In this document: positions 1 through 13,100 of the stretch, in pieces | Layout of the letters: the number at the start of each line of letters is the position of its first letter | How positions within the stretch are numbered: the stretch's first letter is position 1 | DNA from: Talpa occidentalis | Taxonomy: Eukaryota > Chordata > Mammalia > Eulipotyphla > Talpidae | Assembly: GCF_014898055.3 (NCBI RefSeq) | Contig: NW_023603184.1 | Location: 33,603,359 to 33,667,358, forward strand | Direction of reading: 5' to 3' | DNA: 64,000 bases | The notes under the pieces: model-generated | What the model was told of the DNA's origin: nothing | Database searches by the model: none | Seen by the model: only the letters and a program-made list of their open reading frames with translations | Position numbers and translations under genes: made by a program

Positions 1-197
1 AGTGTGCTTCCTACAGGTGACCCCTCCCAACAGGCACAGTCCTGGGTGCAGGGCTGGGGCTCGGCCGCACCGTCACTGGCCGCCACCTCCTCAGGGTGGT
101 CCCTACTGAGTAAGAGGCGCTCTTGAATCTGCCTGTGGATGTCCAGCTGCAGCCTACACATCTGCTCCTGCAGCTCACTGATCACATTCAGAACCGA
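1..197 (-). CDS. Candidate PPFIBP2 alternative exon, coiled-coil-like, runs off the window
   Basis: On the minus strand a strong acceptor (a pyrimidine-rich run ending cttcccacag, 198 and above) is followed by 65 codons plus two bases without a stop up to position 1. The peptide starts SVLNVISELQEQMCRLQLDI and HRQIQERLLLSRDHPEE, then becomes Ala/Glu/Cys-rich. The first 30 residues fit heptads. Only this frame is open from the acceptor; the other two hit TGA within 8 codons. It is phase 0, as left by the preceding exon's donor, so RKAE-SVLNVISE... would read through. I do not recognise the peptide and it is not part of the constitutive liprin-beta-2 I know. It could be an alternative cassette, an alternative 3' terminal exon, an exon of another gene, or chance. 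A possible internal donor is GAG|gtggcg near 75. Confidence 0.45.
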
Positions 198-1069
198 CTG
201 TGGGAAGGAAGAGAAAGGAGAAAACAGCACTCAGGGTCAGTCAGCTATCAGACACAGGACTCTTTAGGAGCACAAAGTGGCATGGGAGACAGGGAGCCTG
301 CAGAGGGTGAGCGCAGGTGGCCGCTAGCAGTCACTCTCCGTGACCATCCACTTTCTCCTTTCTTCAAAGCAACTGAAGCGCATGGCATTTCCCCTGAGGC
401 CTGCGGTTCACCCTCCCTCGCAGCTGTGTGCTGCCCTGGAGGGCCAGCCATCCTTGCATGTCAACATCTGAGGCACAGGGACTAGCAACAACAGACAAGT
501 GCACAGATGGACACCCCCCTGTGGAGTGCATGCCAACCCCCCAAAACATGTTAACACTGGTGCACAGGTGACACATGGCTCACACCTCGCTTATACCTAT
601 TTGCCTATGCCCAGCTCTAACCATCCCTCACACCCTAAAGCAAACTTTCCTCCCACACTCCCCACTTCAAACCTGACTCCCCTGTAGCCTCTAGAACCAA
701 CTGGCTTTTATGGCTACTCTGAAAAATAATGGCAATTCTTGGACTTCCTATCTATTCACTTCTGAATCCTTTTCACTCCCAGTCTACTGGGCTCACCTTG
801 ATCTATTCCACAAACATCATGTTGCTCTGCAGAGATCAAAGCCACAGGGAGCAATTGTGCTCACACGTGAGTGGGGAGAGAGACAGGAAATCAATTTACA
901 TGGAGGCATTTTTTTTTTTTTTTAACATCTAATCCTCTAACTAAGAATCCCCATGGCAGAAGGAAGGATGGCATGTCAATCAAGGAGGGGTCAAAAGCAA
1001 TTCCCCAAGATAACGATCAGCTTCAATCTCCAAGAGAGAGACTGAGCTTGTTCTGGGCATCTAAACTGC

Positions 1070-1290
1070 AGTGACGGTATAAGGCAGTGAAAAGGACATT
1101 AACGGCAGACTGAGAGACCTGGGTTTAACTCGTCTCTCACTGTTTTCCATGTGACTTTACGTGACTTGTGAAACTTTTCCTAACATCATTGATAAATATG
1201 TAATGACAGTCTCACCACCTCATGGGGTTGTCGGGAGACTCAGGGAAAGCACCCACATGGTGGGGGGCACATGGAAGGCTCTGGACACTG
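1070..1290 (-). repeat. MIR-like SINE remnant
   Basis: It contains agagacctgggtttaactcg, atgtgactttacgtgacttg and ctcaccacctcatggggttg, the complement of the MIR core. Confidence 0.65.
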
Positions 1291-3849
1291 GCAAGTTCAC
1301 TTTTCCCCTCGACTTCTCCTTTTACCATCAAGAATTGATTCTTTGAACATGAACAAGAGAAACTGGGAGCACAATAGAAAACACCTTAAGGTAATGGGAC
1401 ACAGTTATGGCCAACGTGATTTGGAAAGCCTCACCAGCCTGATCCTCAGCACACTCACCTCCAGATCCTCAGAGTCTCCTGGCGCCTGGGCCTGGCCTGT
1501 CCCCAGGCCCGCTCTTCTTTCTTTTATATGAGCTTCAAAAACTTTATTTCCCTCTACTGCCTTTCTCCCTCTCTTGTTCCCTCCATCTTTATACCTCTCA
1601 AAGGAGGAGTCTAAACCTGCTGTCCCTGATTTTCCCCTCAGTCCCACCCCCAGTCTCCAGGAAGACCTGCTGAGTCTCCACTTCTCTTGTGCAGCAACCC
1701 CCTCTTGGTCAGATCCACCAGCATGAGCTCTGCCCTCAAACTGCTTGCTCCTTCTTGTGTTTCATTCTTACCTTTAGGGGCTTTGCACTAGTCAGGCCCT
1801 TGTCCTCTCTATTATTCTTTTTCTGCCAGCCTATCATTGCAGTCTGTGTAGGTCTCTATGAATCTCAATGTCAGACAATCCATCTAGATTTCTTGGCTTC
1901 CTGTCATTACACCTTCTATATCAGCATCCAAACTATGGACTAGAAATGCTAACAGGCAGGGGGCTAAGCACAGATCACTGTTACCTTTCTTGCCAGAGAT
2001 AGCCTTTATGCATATTATCATGTGGGTACCAGTATGGGTACCAATATGCCAATTTAGCATTCATCCTATCTCCTATATTTTGTCCACAAGACTAACCCTA
2101 AGCAATCTTTTTTGTTTGTTTGTTTTGCTTTTTAAAAAGATCATCCCTTTCTAGGGCCAGCATTTTATTGGAAAATTACATTTACATACAGTCTTATTCA
2201 TGCTTAGTACACAACTGTACATACAGCAGGGGCTTAGGAAGTGGTTATGAAACAAAGTAAAATGTGCACCTAGTAGATGAAGCGATCCCAAAGTTTGAGA
2301 AGAAACAGAATATCCATGGAAAAAGAAATATAAAAAGTTTTGATTTTAGTCAGCACTTGAGTGATGTGCTATTTTTCTCAAAACAAAAGCAAAAATCCCT
2401 GAATGTCCATAGGCCTGAGGGTAGGGAAGCAGCTGCCACTCCAGCAGGCAGCCAAGCAATGTTTGCTCTGTAGCTTTCTGAAGTGTGTTTACCGGGTCCT
2501 GTCACGACAAGGTGCATCCCTGTTCCTGACCAAACCAGCAAGTCATCCTGATAAAACTCACTCTTCATGGACACAGCTCCCTAACCTGTCTTCCAGGTTC
2601 TCAAAAACCACCACAGGGTTGACCCTGACCTAAATTAACTAAATTTTATAGGACCCATTTAACTTCACCATTTTGATAAAAGAAGAAAATGGTTCACTTC
2701 CAGTTTAGTGGCAACTCACTTGAATTCCCTGATTGCTGGAAATTCAAAGTGAGCAGCTGGGGAACTGCTGTGCTAAGTTCTTTGCACCTGTCAGAGGCAA
2801 CCATGGAGTCAGGCCTATTCTTTCTCTGATCTTCTTTATGAGAAAATAACTTACAAAAAAAAAATAGTATTTGTATTCTTCTCAGGACTGTCCTTTTGTT
2901 TGGGGTTTGCCCTTCCTGGTGCTGTTCACACAGGTGCACCTTTATTTGTCCTTCCATCTTTTGTATACTCCTTTGAAAACCAGCTTTTCTCAAGGCCCCT
3001 CAGAACCTTTCCCTTTTAACGGTATTATTGGTGAGATGACACAATCAGAATTATATTATTTTTAAATAATTCAGTACTTTGGAGTCATATTCTCTCATTC
3101 CTAAACTTTCAGAGCGAACAGCCTACCTCTCCCCCGCACCCGTGACCTCTCAATAACAACGCCCGCTGTCTCTCAAGGTGCCCATCACTTCTACTTCATG
3201 ACTGTTTTCTCCCTTTGCCTCAACATTAGAACTAGAGTGAAAGTTCCCAGTTCTTCCTCTACCCCTCTGAGTAGAAACTAAACAATTTGGAAGGGATTTT
3301 CAGGAGTTCTCCAAACCACAGCCCCTCTGCTGCCTCAGCTAGTGTGTGGCGCTGGGTCAGCAGCCCATCTAATTTCCTCCTGTGCTCTGTGAGTATGGAT
3401 CACCCCCCAATACTTCTGGAGGATCCCCCTTACTTCCCCTGCCCACATGTAGTCAGGCTTGGCTTTCTCCTGCCTTATTCTTTACTGCTAAGGTCACCCA
3501 TTTCCTCTCCAAGCAGGTCTGCCTCTCTCTCAGAGCTCAGTCCTTTTGCTGTGTTCTATTTTTGGGTCCCACATCATGAGTCCAGGGGACATTTAGGATG
3601 CCCCAGTTGCCAGTCTGTGTTGTAATCTCATCTGCCTTTGTTTATTACTCCTGCTCCATCAACCATCCAACTTGTTTGTTTGTTTTTATGGTTCTTTTCT
3701 ATGAGAAACCACTGGCTACCTCCCCCCATAATCATGGTCTTTTCCTGCCTATTAAACTTCTTCACGGTCTCAGTTCTTTCTCTCCCTTTCCCTTCATGCT
3801 CAGTTTAATACAGTCCTGGACTCGCGCACATGCCAGTGAGAGTGTAACC

Positions 3850-4400
3850 TTAGACTCTAGAGGACAAGCTAGAAGTATCTGTCAAAATTTCAAGTGCATG
3901 TACCCTTTGACCCACAAACTCCACTTCAGGATCCTCACATATGAACAAGATGATTCACAAACAAGATGATTGTAATAGGAAACACTTAAAAACAACTTAA
4001 ATGCCCATTAAAAGAGGAGTGGCTAAATAAATCAGGGCATAGTCAGATAGTGGAAAAATACACAGACATAAATTTGAATCAGAAGCTTTTTAACATACTT
4101 GGTATGAAATGAAATCCAAGACTGCTAGCAAAAAGGTCATCTAGAATAGTGTGCATTTGATCAAAAATGAGGAGTCTGTGTGTGTGTAAGCACATAAATT
4201 TGCTTGTTCGGGCATAAGGTAACTCTGGAAGGATACAAAACGAACTGATAACATTGCTTCCTGACTGTTGATTGGAGGACGGGTATAGAAGGAGGCTTTT
4301 TTTGCTATATATTCCTTTTTCAATTCTTACATTTTGAATTGTTGAAAAATATTCCCTATGCTAATAAATATAAGTAAACAAGATGAAATGAAATAAAAAC
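3850..4400 (+). mobile_element. Old L1 LINE 3' fragment
   Basis: Degenerate L1 ORF2/3'-UTR signatures are visible: tgacccacaaactccacttc, acttaaatgcccattaaaag, gtggctaaataaatcagggc. The reading frame is destroyed. Confidence 0.65.
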
Positions 4401-4617
4401 AACAATAACAAAACTCTCCAGGACAGCTCTCCTCTGGGCAAACACAAGCTTCCCAGCCCTTGATTGCTCTCCAAGGCCACCATCAAATTACTCCAGATCA
4501 GAAATCAGATTGCTTCTTTCAAGGTCCCAACCAAAGAAGAAAGAAGAGCTGACACCACCCCCTGTGCTGTAAGACATGCAATTTTCTATCTGGAAACCCT
4601 GGAGATTCCTTTTGGTT

Positions 4618-4916
4618 ATTTTTTTTAATTTATTTTTATTTATTTATACAAGCACTGGGTACAGTCAGAAGCGTGGGAGGGTGAGAGAATTCACCAGAGG
4701 CAGAGCAGGGAGCAGAGCAGGCAGAAGGACTGAGGTACACTGCTGAGGGGAGCAGCGGGCGGCAGGAGAGGTCTGCGCGCCATGTGGGACCCTCCTGCGG
4801 TGGCTGGGCAGCAGACAGGGAACAGCCGGGGAGCAGCCGGGGATCGAACTGGTGCCACAGAGGCTGCAAGCAGCTTAGCAACCCAGCGCTCAACCGCTGC
4901 GCCACCAGGGAGGCCC
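4618..4916 (-). mobile_element. tRNA-derived SINE, subfamily B, full length
   Basis: The head, ggcctccctggtggcgcagc on the minus strand, ends at about 4916 and the A-rich tail at about 4618. The tRNA-like box B and the CCCGCTGCTCCCCTCAGCAG block are present. The target-site duplication ccttttggtt flanks it (4608-4617 and 4917-4926). Confidence 0.88.
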
Positions 4917-6189
4917 CCTTTTGGTTTTCTTTATGCTCATTGTATCCCTTATCAACTGGGCTGATTTGCTTCCCAGCACATTTGGGGTCCCTGTTCCCCC
5001 TCTTTACAGGCTTTTTTTTAGTACTGTACCCAGGAAGATTTGGATCCAGCTGCAGGCCTCCCTGCATCCCCAGAACTTAAGGAGCCCAGCTTCCCTTTCT
5101 CTAGGGAAGATTCCCCTCTACCATTCGTGCCTTTGATCTGGGTTCTGCCCAGAGGTTTCTCTTTGTCTATGGATTTTCCTTCATGTTCGTCTCCCAATTC
5201 TGACACTTACTCTTGTCAATCGCTTTTCTGCAAGTCCTGCTTTTCAGGAGTAAATCTAGTTGATCCAATTTTGGGTTTCTTGATATTTCCAGAGCTAGTG
5301 CAAAAAGCTCATGGGAAATGGTAAAATCAACAGGAAGCCAGGTCTTTCCCCACATCTCCCTTGAGCTGCTCTACTGACTGACTCCTGGGTCAGAAAGATT
5401 CTGGCTTCCTGTTTGGCTGTTGGGACCATCTCCACTTGACAAGAAACCTGCACTTCAACATCTCAGGCTGTACAGAAAACCATCTGTAATCAAGTCCACG
5501 ATTAACTCACTACAGGCAACAAGAGAGTAGCTTAGGGGTGAGATAAGAGCCACACAGAAAAGCAGTCTATGGTGTTCTTGTTAACAGCATCTTCTTTTCA
5601 ATGAAACATAAAATGATATGTGAGAAGAAAGGCTGAGTTACATGGAAGTTTATTCCAGATCTGGCTACCTCAAAAAGATAAAAAAAAAAAAAATCCTAAA
5701 CCCAGTTCTGCCTTTTCCAAACCACAGGCAATCAGGCCTGAGGCTAAGTACATTCACTGGAGCCAGCACGGTGGTGTGGGACAGGAGGTGGCATTCCCTC
5801 TGCTCAGCTACCCTGACCTCAGCTAACTAAATGTCTCACTCAAAACAAGCATCTCTGAGCGCGCAACCACAGGGCAGCCTGAGCAGTGCTCCCCATGACA
5901 TCCCAGACACATACAAATAGTGGGGGAGGTGTCAGGTGTCCTAGCAAAGATTATGTTCAATGACAAGAAGGAAAATTTGTTTCAGATCATGTGGCTACTC
6001 AATGATTATCACAGGATTGAACAGCCTGAAAGATTCCTCCATGTGGAAACCGAATGTTTGCATTAGCACCTGCAAAGGGCTGTTATCTGGTAGGACTGAG
6101 GCCAGAAGCTCAGGGTCTCTGCTGCCTCATGCAGGGATAGCCTAATGGAAAACAAAATTGAAAAGCTCAGATGGAAAAACAATCCTTCA

Positions 6190-6266
6190 GAAAAGAAAGA
6201 AAGAGAGAGAGAGAAGGGAGGGAGGGAGGAAGTAGAAAGGGAGCAAGGAGGGAGGGAGGAAGAAAA
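6190..6266. repeat. Purine-rich (GA/GGGA) low-complexity tract
   Basis: Runs of gaaagaaagagagagagaga and gggagggagggaggaag, nearly all purine on the plus strand. Confidence 0.9.
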
Positions 6267-7029
6267 TGAACAGTAAAAGGGCTGCCTTAGTTACGCTTGG
6301 CCCAGAGTGGGGGCTCTCCTTCCTCCCTGTCTTTCCTAGCAAGGCACTGAATGCCTCAGCCAGGTAGAAGCACTGCATTCTCCCACAGAAGGACCCACCC
6401 ACACACTCACACCCCTGCATAGAATTTGCTCCCTACTGGGACTGGTTTGGAATCAGGCTTATGACTCAAACTGTCCCAATGAGATAGTTCTGGGGTTTCT
6501 GGTGAAACCTGGAAACTTTTGAGAAAGAGAATCAATCTCTCTCTCTCCCTCTCCCTCTGCAGGGGTGGCCAGATCCTTCTGGTCGAAACTAAAGCTGCTG
6601 ACAGCCATTCTCTATGGCTTTTCTGAGAACAAGGCTAAAACAGAGCAGTGATACACTGAGGCTGAGTTCTAATGACATTGTGTGTATCTAGTGATACTAA
6701 ATTCTTTTAGCTGCCTACTCATCAAGTTATGATTTAATAACCCTCCCCACCTAAACTTTGTTTTGATTCAGGTGGTTTTGAGTTGAGTCTCTGTCATTTC
6801 AAGCCTTCTCACAGCTTCCTGAATTCTGCCCCCAACCCTAATGTACATATTCGTAGAATTACATGTCTTGAAAGATTGCTAAAATAATTGTAAACCAGAA
6901 GAAAATTCAATATCTTTTCTCTGAACAGACTCCATTCAATTAATGCTTCACACAGAAAAGATTACAGCCTGGTGACCACTCAGTATGTATCCAAGGACAT
7001 TTCCATTTGCATTGTGCTCAACATCAAAA

Positions 7030-7260
7030 TAAGTGGTTGATAACTCCTAGCTATTACTAGGTGTCTAGCACTATGCAAGATGGACATTGCCTTATTGCCA
7101 CCTCAGAACCCAAGAGGTAGAAACTATCACTATCTCAACTCAACTGAAGAAGAAACAGAGCAGCAGAGGTAAAACTACTTGCCCAAAAGCATAAAGCTGG
7201 CAAGTAGCTGAGCTTGGGTTATAGTCAGGAGATGTGATTCATGTGTTTGTACTCTTAATC
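7030..7260 (+). repeat. MIR-like SINE remnant
   Basis: It includes actgaagaagaaacagagca and aaactacttgcccaaaagc, the MIR core order. Confidence 0.6.
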
Positions 7261-7514
7261 ATGAGAAGATACTGTTCTCAGCCTCATGGAGATAACTTCT
7301 TTTGACAAGGATAATTTTTAATAATGGGAATGTTCTCAAAAAACTATTCAAGGAACATGCTCAGCACAGATCACTAGTGTTAACCCAGCAAACACAGAAA
7401 TCAGACAGGCTTCAACACACAATGACACTGGAACTTAACAGACAGTAACAGCAGCCAGTTTTAGATTTGGAAGATGTCTAAATGAAGGAAGGGCAAGAAG
7501 ACAAAAACCCAGTA

Positions 7515-7710
7515 CCTACAAAATGCCAGTTACTATGATGGAGACTTAACTTCCGTGACTTTAGACTTCACCACACGGTTACTCATTGTACAAATAAAGA
7601 CATTGAGGTTCAGAGAGATTAAGTAGCTAACTTGCTGAAGTTCATGAAACTACTTAGCAGTTAAATCAGTAACTGAGCCAAAGTGTTTCTAGACCTGAGC
7701 CTATGTTTTT
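7515..7710 (+). repeat. MIR-like SINE remnant
   Basis: It includes aaataaagacattgaggttc, agagagattaagtagctaac and tagacctgagcctatg. Confidence 0.65.
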
Positions 7711-8427
7711 CCATATCACACACTGTTCTGAGTGACTACAGGACCTTGTAGGTAGAGGCACATGGGATATGGTTATCTCATGTTAAGTCAGTCTGTTCTC
7801 TCTGAAAAAAAAAAGAGTTCAGAGCCTAAAGTTCTCTAGACATTTATGCAAAAAAAAAAAAAGGAAGTCTAGCACGCTGTAGCCAATAGCACATAGAGAA
7901 TGGGGGGAAACAAACAGGAAAACATTCACCAGGAGAAAGCCAGTGCATGAGTTCACCCATATGACCCCTCTGGAGAAAAGAAACACATAATCTAAGGGTT
8001 CCACCCGGGTCAGATAATGTCTCCCAGACTCTTTGGATATAGTGATGGCCTACAAGGCAACTGATTTCATTCCAGTACATGGTCATCACATTGGCTTTCA
8101 CAGAAGACATCTTGTGTCCCTCCACATTCTGTCTGACCCTTCCCCCACTACTACTTCCCTTTCCATCCTTGTCAGCAGCCTGAGGAAGGATAAAGCTTTA
8201 GAGCCAATACTGGTGGTTTGGGCATTGCTGAAGTCTGCAGCCACAGCAAAATCTGATAACTTGGTATTAAGAGATCACTGTGTCTCCAGTGTACAGATGT
8301 TTCTTGCACCCAGAGGCTGCCAAGGCTTGGGGTTAACCAGATGGCCTCAATTCACATTAAGATAGTTTCCCCTGGTCTGAATTTAGGGCAATATGGGTCC
8401 CCCTGGAATCTTGTGTTTCACACTCAC

Positions 8428-8559
8428 CTCTGCTTTTCTCTGCTTCTCCTCCTGCTCTTTCTGCTCCTTTTCCATGCCAACCAGTTTGAGTTTCAGTTCA
8501 GACACTTCAGTCATTAGATCGAGCTTCTGAGTCTCAAGAGATGTACGACTTAGCAGCTC
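8428..8559 (-). CDS. PPFIBP2: PPFIBP2 coding exon (about residues 163-206), coiled coil
   Basis: A 132-bp, 44-codon, phase 0-0 exon. The acceptor reads gctttcag before GAGCTGCTAAGT and the donor is gtgagt at 8427-8422. The peptide begins ELLSRTSLETQKLDLMTEVS, a block shared by liprin-beta-1 and -beta-2, and continues ELKLKLVGMEKEQKEQEEKQ RKAE, which distinguishes beta-2 from beta-1 (beta-1 has a different EKD-type stretch here). It continues the coiled coil. In the known protein the next residues are ELLQELRHLKIKVEELENE; I searched the minus strand from 8427 to 1 and did not find that exon, so it must lie left of the window. Confidence 0.97.
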
Positions 8560-9959
8560 CTGAAAGCAAAACCAGATCTCAAAATCATAAGCCTCCATGG
8601 CAATAAGGATAACTGTAGCTTTATCCATAGCACATAAGGCAATCTCTGAGTTGTGTGTTAGACAACACAGATTTGAGGAGGCTGCCTGTGAGCCATAGGC
8701 CTAGCAGGGATAGGCAGATACTGGGTCATTCAGGGAAGCACAGCCCCTCCCACCCATTACACTCTGAAAGATGAGATGAGCTACAGTTCTCAAAAACTGT
8801 TTGCCTATAGATACCATCATTTACTATTTCCACATAGAGAAAAATGAACACTCTCACAAAACTAAATTTTTCTTTTTTTTATTTTTAAGGCAAAGCAAGT
8901 GGGTCCTCTTTGTTAAAACAACTGAGAAAAAATTATTTCAGCAATACACTTTTTAAAACCAGAGATTGTATATCACCTCCTAAGCTCAATAATCATCCCA
9001 GTCTCCACACATCTATCTCCTTGTAATATCTCACTATAAAGAACCCAGAAGAGAGCTAAATGTTCAATGAGTATTTATTGATGATTACATTAGAATTTTA
9101 TTACGTGAGATAGATCTTTCCTGGACTGCACAAAATTACATTTTGGCCACTATGAGATATAAGTAAGGAGACTGTTCCTTATTGCGAGGACAGGCCAGGG
9201 GAGGTTTTTACTAGTTCTACTACCAGTGAAACAGTAGTAGACAACCGGCCATTAACACCTACACTCAATAAGCAGAAATAAGGCAAAAACATAAAGGTGA
9301 CAGGCAAAACACATGCTGAGAAGTACCAGGAATTATGAAGGATCTAAAAAACCTGGAGCATTTCTGAAAGACCAAGGGCAACATGTTTCTCCAAAACAAT
9401 GTCCCATGAGGACCAAAATCCTGGCGTATGATAAGACACTGGGTACATAGGTGCCAGCAAGAAGAAATTAATATGATGACAAGGACAGCAATAACCCAAA
9501 TGATTATATGGAAAAAACAATACCTCACCATGATCTAACATTTTGTATTGTCTTGGGCATCCCAACCCTAGTTCAGATAATAGTGATCTCAACATTCTGA
9601 CCCAAAAGCTCTGATTTCACATATTCTAAACTGTCCTTAGATTATAACCAAACCATACAGAACAGAGATTTTAACTTGGAATATACAACTCCCTAGACCA
9701 AAAGCCCTTAGTACTTCAGAAATCCAGGCTACTGACTGTATATCTTCCAATCGGATGGGATAAGCATCTGGGAGATAAGCAATTCAGCAAAAATAGCTCA
9801 CTGAGCACTGGACAGACCAGCTCTTCCTGGGCCAGCCAGGGTTGAAGGTGATGCGCAGGGCAGAGGCAGCAGCACTGCCATCCAGAACTGCAGGCTGTCT
9901 GGTCATGAGCTGTCAGCTGGACACATGTGTCCAATGTAAGAGAGGTGGGGGGGGACAGA

Positions 9960-10140
9960 TTCACCCAGTGCTTCCTCTATGCCAGACACAGATGGGTACT
10001 TTACATACATCTTCCCAACAAAGCCTCCCAGTGATTTGGCAGCAAATATTATCCCAATTTAGTCTGTCTTGGCCAAGGATCCACACAATCAATAGCAGAG
10101 TTAATTTTCAAACCAAGGTCTGTTTGACTCCAAAATTCAT
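9960..10140 (+). repeat. MIR-like SINE remnant
   Basis: It includes tatgccagacacagatgggt, actttacatacatcttccc and aaaccaaggtctgtttgact. Confidence 0.6.
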
Positions 10141-13100
10141 TTCCGACTCATGTATTGCATTTGTTTCTAAACACAGGAAACCATCCAAGAATTTTAAGGG
10201 AAATAAAAAATACATGCTGAAAAAAAGGCAGTCAATAAATATTCACTGAGTCCAGAAAATAGTCATTCAGGCTGACTGTGAAGATTTTATTGACCACATA
10301 CTATCTATTAGGGCCTACTTCAAAGGCTACGCAGGCCATCAACGGCCCTGCACAATTCTTCCCTGAGTGAAAAAGATGGAATCTCTGTCTTGAATATCTT
10401 AAAATGCAATTCTCCCCAACACCACCACCTATTCACTCCCACCTCCTTCTTTCCCAATAACCTCTCTAGGTCTGTCTCTCCCTCCTTTCATCGACATGCT
10501 TGGTCCCCAAAATTTATGGCAATTTGCAAAAAGAGACATTTCAAATTAAAAAATAAATCGCAAAAATGAAAACTGTTAAGAAGTTGTAGCTAGAGTTCTA
10601 TAGTTGGTATAAAAGCTATACTATAAAGTTCTAAGTGCAGGAGGGGTTGTTATGAGCATGTGAACTTCCCAGTCATCAATGCAAAGGGGGATAGGAGCAA
10701 TCCTACAAATCAAGGGCCATGAGATAATAGTGCTTGCTTTGGAGTACCGAGAGCTGAGAAAGTATTCTTCCATGAGACTTTAATGGTTTATTCAAAAATG
10801 TGTTTTAAAAACATTTCCCAGATGCCAAGGCCTAGGGATATGACAGTTTAAAACACAGCCCCTAGTAAGCAGTTGAGTAACTTAAGATGCTATTCATGCA
10901 TTTTATCTGTTTGCCATCTTTCAAGACATTATTTTGGTGGGATTCGAAAATGTCTTAGAATGTATCTCTCTTGAAATCTAGGCATCGACTCTCCTTCCAC
11001 TATTACCAAAATCCTTTTGTTGCAAATGCCAGTTTATAATTGGTCACACCAATGTTCCAGTTTATGAGAAAAATATTCTAATTGGTCACACTAAAATTCC
11101 AATGACCATCCATTCCAATCGGTCTCGCCAGAGTTTCAATTGGTCACACTTACATTCTACACAGACACTCCAGTTGGATACAACAGAGTTGTAATCAGAA
11201 ACCTGGCGCTGCTTCACTTAACAGAGTTGTCACTGATAACAAAATTGTTACTTGTGGTTTCCTAGCCTACATCTACTAGCATGTGCCTCTGCCTTTCATT
11301 ATCATCCTCTCCTCAGTGCCATCAGTAAGTGCCATGCTAGTTCCTTACTCAAAGGCAGCCTTCAACAGAATTAGCACCCTCCAGCTCAACTTCCCCAACT
11401 TCCACTACACCAGCCTGGTGTCCGGCCACTTTTACTGTGACCTCTAACATATGTGTCTTAGGAGGGGTTAACTACCCAACATTCTCAGTAGCTCCTACTA
11501 CTTGCAGCATAAATTGAATCCTGGCTTTGCATCATGTTACATGTCTCTCATAGAGCCCGATGTACAGAACATTTTTCTCCCTGTGTCAAGGCTGCTTCCA
11601 GATCACTATCTGTCCCCACTGATTGTCCATCAATGCCCTCCTCTTATAAGGCAGCACTATTTGGTTATATCACATTCTCCCCAAATATCAGTAACCCAAA
11701 ACAGAATTCTATTTCTCTTAACGTTTTTGTCTTTGGATCAACAATTTCTCTACCTACTTTGGTTGCATTCCATTTCTTCAGGAGCTTCAACATCCTCGAG
11801 AATCAGTCTTTCCATCCAACATCTACTCTTGCTTCACGTCTCATCCTCAGTGCCAACAAGCTTCACATTCAAAATCTTCAACTCTGAAATCCTTCCTTCT
11901 GTCCACAATCCTCTGACCTTTTAACTCTCCCACTGGCTCACTCAGTCATCTTTGATTTTCTTTTCTGAGCCCACTAGTTACTTAATAACTCCCTTTAAGC
12001 ACTGTTTGCCTTCTTATCCACTCTATCTTGAAGTTAGTCATTTCAATTGTATAATATCTGCACTAGCAAATTCCACCCAACTCATCCCTGCCTCTAGAAT
12101 TAAAGTTCACTGACTTTACCAGAGCCCAGTCACATCAAACCTCAAAGTCTTTTGTCTATGTTTCCATTCCCCAAGGTCTGAGAATTCCTGGTAAAACCAC
12201 TTACAATGCCAATTGGGTCCCACACATTTGTACTATCAAATTACAGCTGATCTTCCAATACTATCTGGCAAACCTTTTATTTATTTCCCTCTGATTGATT
12301 CCTTTCAAAGATTCCTTTCAATTGATTCCTTTCAAAGATTGCTCCAAATCTTTTCTATTCTCCTCAAACCCTGAATCTCATCCAATTTCCCTCTTCTCCA
12401 ATAACCTCTCCTCAATTTACCAAAAAGATAAAAAATTTTAAAAAATCATCTGATCATATCCTTTCTACCGCAGAGTTTCTTATAACTGTCTTACATTCAT
12501 TTTGTGTAAGCCATATCTGAGAGAAAACAATTCCACCCTCCTTTCTGAGGTCAGTCTAAAATAGGTGCATGTAGCTCCTTTCTGTCAGATGGTTTCACCT
12601 TTAAGAACTGTTCCCCAGCCCTGTAGGTTTCCGGGGTACAGATAAAACCACAGTTAATGGACACAATGCTCTTTGAATTTGCTTTTGGATCACCCCCACC
12701 TAACCTACCTTCCTGTCGCTGATGTCATCACCCAGTCTTCGCTCCTTCCCTGTCATCCTCACACAGCTTGATACACCTTCTTCATGTTAACTCCCTGCCC
12801 TTCCAGTTGCCTTTGGCTTTGTTCTCCAAGTTCTGATCCTGTTCTGATCTCTCTCAAGCTGGTAACTGGAATGATGTCTACTCACTACCAAGTTCTGTGT
12901 TAGGGTAAGAGCATCATTCATCCATTCTGACAGGCTATAAACGTGATCAAATTTCTGACATTCAAAAGAACCTTCCCTTCCCTTCAAGCTACCACCTTGA
13001 ACTCCCTTGTGCTCTCACAGGCAAGCACAGGTACTGTATGTCCTGCACATGGACACTCTCTTAAGGTCTTCCCACTTTCTCTTCACAGCCAGGTTCTAGA

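Larger units (their letters stand above)
198..8427 (-). other. PPFIBP2: PPFIBP2 intron (3' part in window)
   Basis: Intronic DNA between the 8428 exon and the candidate exon at 1-197, or the next constitutive exon outside the window. It holds MIR-like remnants (about 1070-1290, 7030-7260, 7515-7710), a degenerate L1 3' end (3850-4400), one SINE (4618-4916) and a purine-rich tract (6190-6266). The stretches 300-1060, 1300-3840, 4930-6180 and 6420-7020 contain no gene I can support. The segment 6430-6790 has an old LTR-like look but I cannot classify it. Confidence 0.85.

Noticed and set aside
123..485. 120-codon plus-strand ORF at the left edge
   Set aside because: It partly overlaps, antisense, the better-supported minus-strand candidate exon and has no recognisable content.
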